Shown here piece after piece: positions 9,022 through 12,975 of a DNA stretch of 12,975 nt. Both the position numbers and the translations under genes were made by a program. Each line of letters starts with the position of its first letter. The first letter of the stretch is position 1. The stretch lies in the NCBI GenBank assembly GCA_016748015.1, contig JAAOMT010000334.1:64001-76975 (forward strand), written 5' to 3'. Source of the stretch: Geosiphon pyriformis (taxonomy: Eukaryota; Glomeromycota; Glomeromycetes; Archaeosporales; Geosiphonaceae). A model generated the notes under the pieces. That model was not told the DNA's origin. It made no database searches and was given only the letters and a program-made list of their open reading frames with translations.

Positions 9022-9576
9022 TTACAATTCCTCCTTTTTTTCCTCCGATTTCACATTCTCTTCCTTTGCATCCCGTTCCTTTTTCAATTTTTGTAAATGA
9101 GGACACTTAATTTCGTCACTATCTTCCTTGTCAGATTTATTTAAATAAGGACATTTGGAAACATCCCCACCATGAGCTTTTTGATACTCCTTCAAATAAT
9201 CCTCACTGAACTTTCCTTCTTTCCCATCCTTACTACTCTGGAAATGTGGACACTTTTCAATATAAGGACATCCACTACCAGCAGTAACACCATCTACACC
9301 TGCCAACTCTAATTTCCCATCATTTGCTTCTGCTCGTTTTTTTAATTCTTCAAAGTAAGGGCATTTCCCATTTGCCATAGGACATTTGGTGGTGGACCAA
9401 TCTACCGGATCAGGTGTTTCACCAGCTTGGATTTTTGCAATGTACGGACATTTTTTGGCGTGTGGGCAACCCTTATCAGTTGTTTGTTTATCTGGTGTTG
9501 CTAACGTGAAAGATGACAACGCAAGAAGTGTGATAATTATAATGAATAAACAAAAAAAATTTCGCTTTTGTTTCAT
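9022..9576 (-). CDS. Small secretory protein with eight Cys-Pro motifs and C-terminal KEEL
   Basis: The gene encodes 184 residues from the ATG at 9576-9574, which is preceded by AAA and opens directly into a signal peptide: basic MKQKR, hydrophobic residues 7-25, likely cleavage after TLA26. The mature part is highly charged. Its eight cysteines are all followed by proline: CPH37, CPY43, CPM65, CPY72, CPY103, CPH109, CPY142 and CPH158. The first six form three close pairs 6-7 residues apart. CP dipeptides are the core of heme regulatory motifs, in which the Cys is an axial heme ligand, so heme binding is an inference; metal binding or thiol redox are alternatives. The protein ends in an acidic-lysine tail closing with KEEL, which resembles KDEL/HDEL ER-retention signals. 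It may therefore sit in the ER lumen rather than be exported. No catalytic domain is visible and I cannot name a family. A TATAAA lies 73 bases upstream. Confidence 0.85.
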   Translation of the reverse strand: MKQKRNFFCLFIIIITLLALSSFTLATPDKQTTDKGCPHAKKCPYIAKIQAGETPDPVDWSTTKCPMANGKCPYFEELKKRAEANDGKLELAGVDGVTAGSGCPYIEKCPHFQSSKDGKEGKFSEDYLKEYQKAHGGDVSKCPYLNKSDKEDSDEIKCPHLQKLKKERDAKEENVKSEEKKEEL

Positions 9577-9648
9577 TTTAAAATTATAATTTTTTTGTTC
9601 AAGTGTGTGTGAGTGAAAAAAAAACGGCAAAGAGGATTATTCATTCAA

Positions 9649-9654
9649 TTTATA
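9649..9654 (-). promoter_or_regulatory. TATA box of the KEEL protein gene
   Basis: TATAAA on the minus strand, 73 bases upstream of the ATG at 9576. It is the only TATA-like element close to the gene in a usual position. Confidence 0.45.
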
Positions 9655-9708
9655 CAAAAATCCCCCAATTTTATTCAAAAATGCATTGAGAGTGTACGAC
9701 AGCAATTA

Positions 9709-9828
9709 ATGATAACATTTGGAGTTACCGCCTGTTGTACCTACCTGTTAGTGAATGTTACATCTTTTACTCCGTATTATGAAATTTGGATTTTACATTT
9801 CATATTATTCCCCTTATTAGGAATGTGA
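9709..9828 (+). CDS. Possible 39-residue hydrophobic small ORF
   Basis: An ATG-started frame gives a short hydrophobic peptide (ITFGV, CCTYLLV, EIWILHFILFPLLGM) that could span a membrane once or twice. Base composition is less AT-biased than the surrounding DNA. It lies divergent to the KEEL protein gene, over its promoter. No family is recognised, and it may be chance or a fragment of a spliced gene. Confidence 0.15.
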   Translation: MITFGVTACCTYLLVNVTSFTPYYEIWILHFILFPLLGM

Positions 9829-10066
9829 ATCAAAGGCTCTCGTTACGGGTAAAGCTTTTAGAAATTTATTTATTTATTTATATATTTATTGAGGTTTCGT
9901 TTGCCAAACTATTGATATTATACATATGATTATGTGCTATATGCTGCATTTTTTTGGCGGGTAATTAGATCAAAACAGAGATATTAGAATGATAATTTTT
10001 AAGTTATTGTCAGTCAAGGTATTTTTTTATTAACGATTTATACAAAAATGTCTTTTAATTCGAATC

Positions 10067-10072
10067 TTTATT
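10067..10072 (-). terminator. Polyadenylation signal of the BAG gene
   Basis: AATAAA on the minus strand, 29 bases past the BAG stop codon. Confidence 0.5.
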
Positions 10073-10100
10073 CCCTTGATTAATCAAAAATTTCGTCTAA

Positions 10101-11411
10101 CTATTTATCAACAATAATAAAATCGTCTTCGCTTTCTAAATTGTTTATTATTTTATTATCTTGTTTGATCACATACTCTGTATTTTTTTCGCTATCTTGG
10201 ATAGGTTCTTCGTCTTGATCTTCAATCATAGTATCTGGAGATTGTGGTTCTAGTGATTTCTCGCTAATTGCGCTTTGTGCGCTTTGTTCTGATAGTTCAG
10301 TATTTTCATTGTTGGTCGAGAATAAATTTTCAATTTTAGTGCTTTCTTCCGCCATTTCGATATTTTCTTCATTGACTGATAATGAAGTTTCGGCCTCCAT
10401 TTGAGTATCTAGTGTCATTTCTTGCTCAGCTATCTCGACATCTGGTTCGATCGAATTGAGAATAGTATACGGTTGAATAATTGCCTCCTCAAGTTTTTCT
10501 GATGTCGCCGTGGTCAGAGTGGTCGTCTTTATAGCTTCAGAATCGATTTTTAATTGAGCCTGCATAGCTTCAGATATTTGATCTTCTTGCTCATCTTGAA
10601 CATTGAGTTTCTTCCATTGCGAATCTTTAATTAAATCTAAATCACTCAACATTTTCTGAGCAGTTCTCACAATTTGTTTTCGTCGTTCTCGTATGACTTC
10701 AACGTTATTGCTATCAATACGATCCAACTCGTCAAAGATCTTCAATACGGATTCTTCTTGAGTGAGAAAAGTGCGATTATCTGGTGTAGAAGGAAATATT
10801 TGTTTTTCGTGTTCAGTGTGAAAAGTCAGCACAACTTCTGAATTAAACTGTTTTTGTAACGCATTCAAATGCCGCTCGATTAAACCAAGTTGATGAAGCT
10901 TATGTAAAGTACGACGTGTTTTTTGATTTGCATTTCGGTGACGAAGAAATCCTACAATCCGTTCAGCTGCTTCTTGACGAGAGATGTTGCTTTTACCACT
11001 CTGGATCGGAATTTTTCGGGTTTTGCTAAAATTACTACCTTCGCCGCTTTTTGATTGGGAAGCATTCTGACGTAACTTTCCTCCGCAAAAATTAGTTGCA
11101 TCACGTTCACGTTCTTGATCCAATACCCATTGACGAAAGGCCTGCTGCTGAAGAAAATTTTCTTGCTCAGCTTGAATACGACGTCGACGTTCTTGTTGGG
11201 CTGATTCGATAGCTCGTCGTCGTTCCAAGTTTTGAAGTTCAGAGATTACATCATGAGCTCTATTTCGCGAGTAATACCCTTCATGATAACGAGGATTTGG
11301 GAAACAGCGATTTGCCTGGGCGTAATGACAGCCTCTTGTTGGTTGAGAATAACGTGAATTCGAGGGAGTAAAGAAAATGTATTCGGAATCGGGTGGGAAA
11401 TATGCGAACAT
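10101..11411 (-). CDS. BAG-domain Hsp70 co-chaperone
   Basis: The gene encodes 436 residues with no intron; the ATG at 11411-11409 has A at -3. BAG proteins bind the Hsp70 ATPase domain and trigger nucleotide exchange and client release in cytosol or nucleus. Order: a Tyr/Pro/Asn-rich start (1-50); an Arg/Glu/Gln-rich coiled-coil stretch (55-105); a basic linker; a degenerate IQ-like segment (AAERIVGFLRHR, 148-159) just before the BAG domain; the BAG domain at about 178-263; then a long acidic Ser/Glu/Thr-rich tail ending in DDFIIVDK. In the last BAG helix the RRK-IV---Q pattern places Arg244 and Gln252 with the same spacing as the Hsp70-contact Arg and Gln of human BAG1. Glu220 and Asp230 fit the other two contacts with one residue less in the loop. 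An IQ-plus-BAG layout also occurs in plant BAG5/6-type proteins. The heat-shock-element arrays upstream indicate stress induction. Confidence 0.92.
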   Translation of the reverse strand: MFAYFPPDSEYIFFTPSNSRYSQPTRGCHYAQANRCFPNPRYHEGYYSRNRAHDVISELQNLERRRAIESAQQERRRRIQAEQENFLQQQAFRQWVLDQERERDATNFCGGKLRQNASQSKSGEGSNFSKTRKIPIQSGKSNISRQEAAERIVGFLRHRNANQKTRRTLHKLHQLGLIERHLNALQKQFNSEVVLTFHTEHEKQIFPSTPDNRTFLTQEESVLKIFDELDRIDSNNVEVIRERRKQIVRTAQKMLSDLDLIKDSQWKKLNVQDEQEDQISEAMQAQLKIDSEAIKTTTLTTATSEKLEEAIIQPYTILNSIEPDVEIAEQEMTLDTQMEAETSLSVNEENIEMAEESTKIENLFSTNNENTELSEQSAQSAISEKSLEPQSPDTMIEDQDEEPIQDSEKNTEYVIKQDNKIINNLESEDDFIIVDK

Positions 11412-11534
11412 AATGTGAAGTTTTTATGGTTGTAGTATGTTTAGCAGATTTAAAAAAATGAACTTTGTTTTAAAAGCTTAGTGACTTTGAAGTTTTGGAT
11501 TTTATTTTGTAAATTGATCAATCCGACAGGATCA

Positions 11535-11541
11535 TTTTATA
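11535..11541 (-). promoter_or_regulatory. TATA box of the BAG gene
   Basis: TATAAAA on the minus strand, 124 bases before the BAG ATG and 62 bases downstream of the nearer heat-shock array. This is a classic heat-shock promoter order. Confidence 0.6.
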
Positions 11542-11602
11542 CATGTTGGCATAGCCTGTCGTAATTGCTTAGTTACTTGCTTACATTGATGCCTGTCGAC
11601 AT

Positions 11603-11625
11603 GAATATTCAGGAACTCTCTCGAA
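11603..11625. promoter_or_regulatory. Heat-shock element array, proximal (five units)
   Basis: Read on the plus strand, units lie every five bases: GAA 11603, TTC 11608, GAA 11613, CTC for TTC at 11618, GAA 11623. Four of five alternating units are perfect. This is a binding site for heat-shock factor trimers serving the BAG gene. Confidence 0.65.
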
Positions 11626-11653
11626 TAATACAAATATTTTGCTATGATAATGA

Positions 11654-11671
11654 GAATGTTCCCGAACGTTC
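11654..11671. promoter_or_regulatory. Heat-shock element array, distal (four perfect units)
   Basis: GAAtgTTCccGAAcgTTC: four perfect alternating units at exact five-base spacing, 113 bases from the BAG TATA. It lies between the BAG gene and the plus-strand remnant at 11898-12044 and could act in both directions. Confidence 0.8.
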
Positions 11672-11897
11672 TCGGGTAAAAATCTCGGCATTCTGGGTAT
11701 CTTTTATCCGTGACTATCCCATAATGCATATCAAACTAATAAGATCACCTATACGCCCGTGTTTCTAGCGCCAGGATCTCTGGTGACAAAAGTGGACCCT
11801 CCTTTCTCGATTCCGACCTACGAACTTCTCAGCCATATCGGCTCAGAATATGTGATTACCCATCGCGATCGTTTCTGCCGTTCTCTTCGACGATTAG

Positions 11898-12044
11898 ACC
11901 TCCGACGAGCACAAACTTTCCCAGGATATTCTAATAATTAACATTGTTTTCAAGGATGACGAGCAGCTAGATACAGAAGAGAGTCCCAGAACAAGCAGAA
12001 AGCGTAACACGAAAACCAGAACAACAGTAGCATGTAACAAGTGA
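11898..12044 (+). pseudogene. Possible truncated N-terminus of a Zn(2)Cys(6) transcription factor
   Basis: A plus-strand frame, open from 11898 with no ATG of its own, ends in a basic stretch followed by TVACNK and then TGA (12042-12044). ACNK-C is how fungal binuclear zinc-cluster domains usually begin, and the next codons after the stop read Arg-His-stop, so the second cysteine is replaced by a stop codon. The area is distinctly richer in G+C than its surroundings, as expected of former coding DNA. A TTTTCAAG at 11947-11954 might be a 3' splice site. The remaining zinc-cluster cysteines are not found downstream. It is a gene remnant or a coincidence; the resemblance covers only about ten residues. 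Confidence 0.3.
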
Positions 12045-12090
12045 CGACACTAGAGAAAAACTGTGTTAGTTTGTTTTGAATTTATTTCCA

Positions 12091-12096
12091 AATAAA
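12091..12096 (+). terminator. Candidate polyadenylation signal
   Basis: AATAAA on the plus strand, 47 bases after the stop of the zinc-cluster-like remnant. It would fit a transcript that runs divergently from the BAG promoter. Confidence 0.3.
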
Positions 12097-12110
12097 GATT
12101 GTGGTACTTT

Positions 12111-12975
12111 TAAAAAAATAATTTGGTAATGTGATTTTTATCTGTTAATTACAAAAAAGAATTGCAATTGTTGTATTAAATTCAGATATAAACAAGAATA
12201 AAAAATTAAGGTGAAAAATAAAAGCAAATAAAGACAATTTTTTTTTGGTTTAACAATAGATAGAATGTAATAAATTGGCTTATAATATAACAGCTATTTA
12301 AGAAAACATATTTGATTAATTAATATATATAAAAACTATTTTTGATTAATAAACATTTAATATTATTGGATTGTTAATTTTCCATAATATACAAATGTGA
12401 AAGAAAGAAGATTAAACAAAAAAATTTATAAAATGTAATTTGAGCACATCCAAGATTCTGTAAACATCTCCAATTGAAAGTAGAAAGATATGGCAAAATT
12501 GTGATAAGAGAATTTGGATGGAAGTAAAGTGTTTAAATGTGATAGATGTGAACTTCATATTAATCAGGATGTAAATGAAGCTTGATGAATGTTTTATAAG
12601 CATTTGCTTGATAGAACTCTAGTTATGTAAAAATAACTATGCCAATTGATTATAATTAACTAGTTCTAGCTACAGTTGATCAATTTAATCTATCCGCTAA
12701 TTCCAGAATGCTCAGGAAAATTGAGATAAACCATTTTGAACTCCTATCTTTAGTATGGTGTGAAATTAAACGAGAATAAAATTTCGAAGTTATAATTTTC
12801 AAGAAAGCAAAAGTCAACAGAGAACTTTTGTCGATTAATGAGTGTTAAACGGTACAAATATGTGAATTATGAAAGCTAATTCAAAAATGTCATCAACTTT
12901 AAATTCTACTACTCTGAACACTATTGGGTTTGCTTTATTCAATTAAATAATCAAAAGATTTTGTTTTTCTCTTGA
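12111..12975. other. AT-rich end of the window, nothing recognised
   Basis: No ATG-led frame of interest, RNA gene, repeat or promoter arrangement could be supported. A 63-codon minus-strand frame at 12412-12603 has no family features. Confidence 0.55.

Noticed and set aside
9386-9589. Plus-strand frame antisense to the KEEL protein gene
   Set aside because: Shadow of the Cys-Pro coding sequence, whose signal peptide and repeated motifs fix the true strand.
11532-11768. Overlapping plus- and minus-strand frames between the BAG gene and the zinc-cluster remnant
   Set aside because: They cover the heat-shock elements and TATA box, and one starts at TTG; better explained as promoter DNA.
11759-11941. 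60-codon plus-strand frame in the GC-richer island
   Set aside because: It opens at a GTG and matches no family I know; the zinc-cluster-like residues lie in a different frame. It may be part of the same decayed gene but cannot be supported.
1-12975. tRNA, rRNA, CRISPR array, complete transposon or virus-derived gene
   Set aside because: No tRNA T-loop signature, repeat-spacer pattern, transposase, reverse transcriptase or terminal inverted repeats were seen on either strand.

Overview
The window looks like nuclear DNA of a very AT-rich fungus. The best guess is an arbuscular mycorrhizal species close to Rhizophagus (Glomeromycotina). The reasons are long gene-poor AT-rich spacers full of microsatellites, compact intron-less genes with eukaryotic TATA boxes and AATAAA signals, and above all a MATA-type HMG-box gene with a decayed paralogue beside it. 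The MATA-HMG family is known to be greatly expanded in Rhizophagus. The species call is an inference.

Left part (1-3936): a broken, minus-strand copy of an orphan small gene (78-348) is followed by two direct copies of a MATA-HMG gene with its promoter. The first copy (about 705-1385) is a pseudogene with a 46-base deletion, stop codons and no 3' half. The second (promoter from about 2738, CDS 3070-3936) is intact. The TATA box and 5' leader are preserved in both copies at the same distance from the ATG.

Middle (3937-7400): a gene desert with a (GAT)10 tract, a 28-base poly-A run, a (CT)20 tract and an 18/19 match to the Tn5/Nextera mosaic end that may be an assembly artefact. It ends at the intact plus-strand copy of the orphan small gene (7499-7747), which carries a microsatellite-encoded run of ten prolines that the broken copy lacks. 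Its true gene structure is uncertain.

Right part (9022-12110): two minus-strand genes. One encodes a small secretory protein with eight Cys-Pro motifs (CPY/CPH/CPM) and a C-terminal KEEL, a possible ER-lumen or secreted heme/metal or redox protein. The other encodes a BAG-domain Hsp70 co-chaperone. The BAG promoter holds two arrays of heat-shock elements upstream of a TATA box, so the gene is probably controlled by heat-shock factor. Beyond it lies a GC-richer plus-strand remnant that reads like the start of a Zn(2)Cys(6) transcription factor and stops where the second cysteine of the cluster should be. The last 860 bases show nothing recognisable.

The BAG gene and the KEEL protein could both belong to protein quality control, but no common regulation is visible beyond their being neighbours. 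No tRNA, rRNA, CRISPR array or complete transposon was seen.
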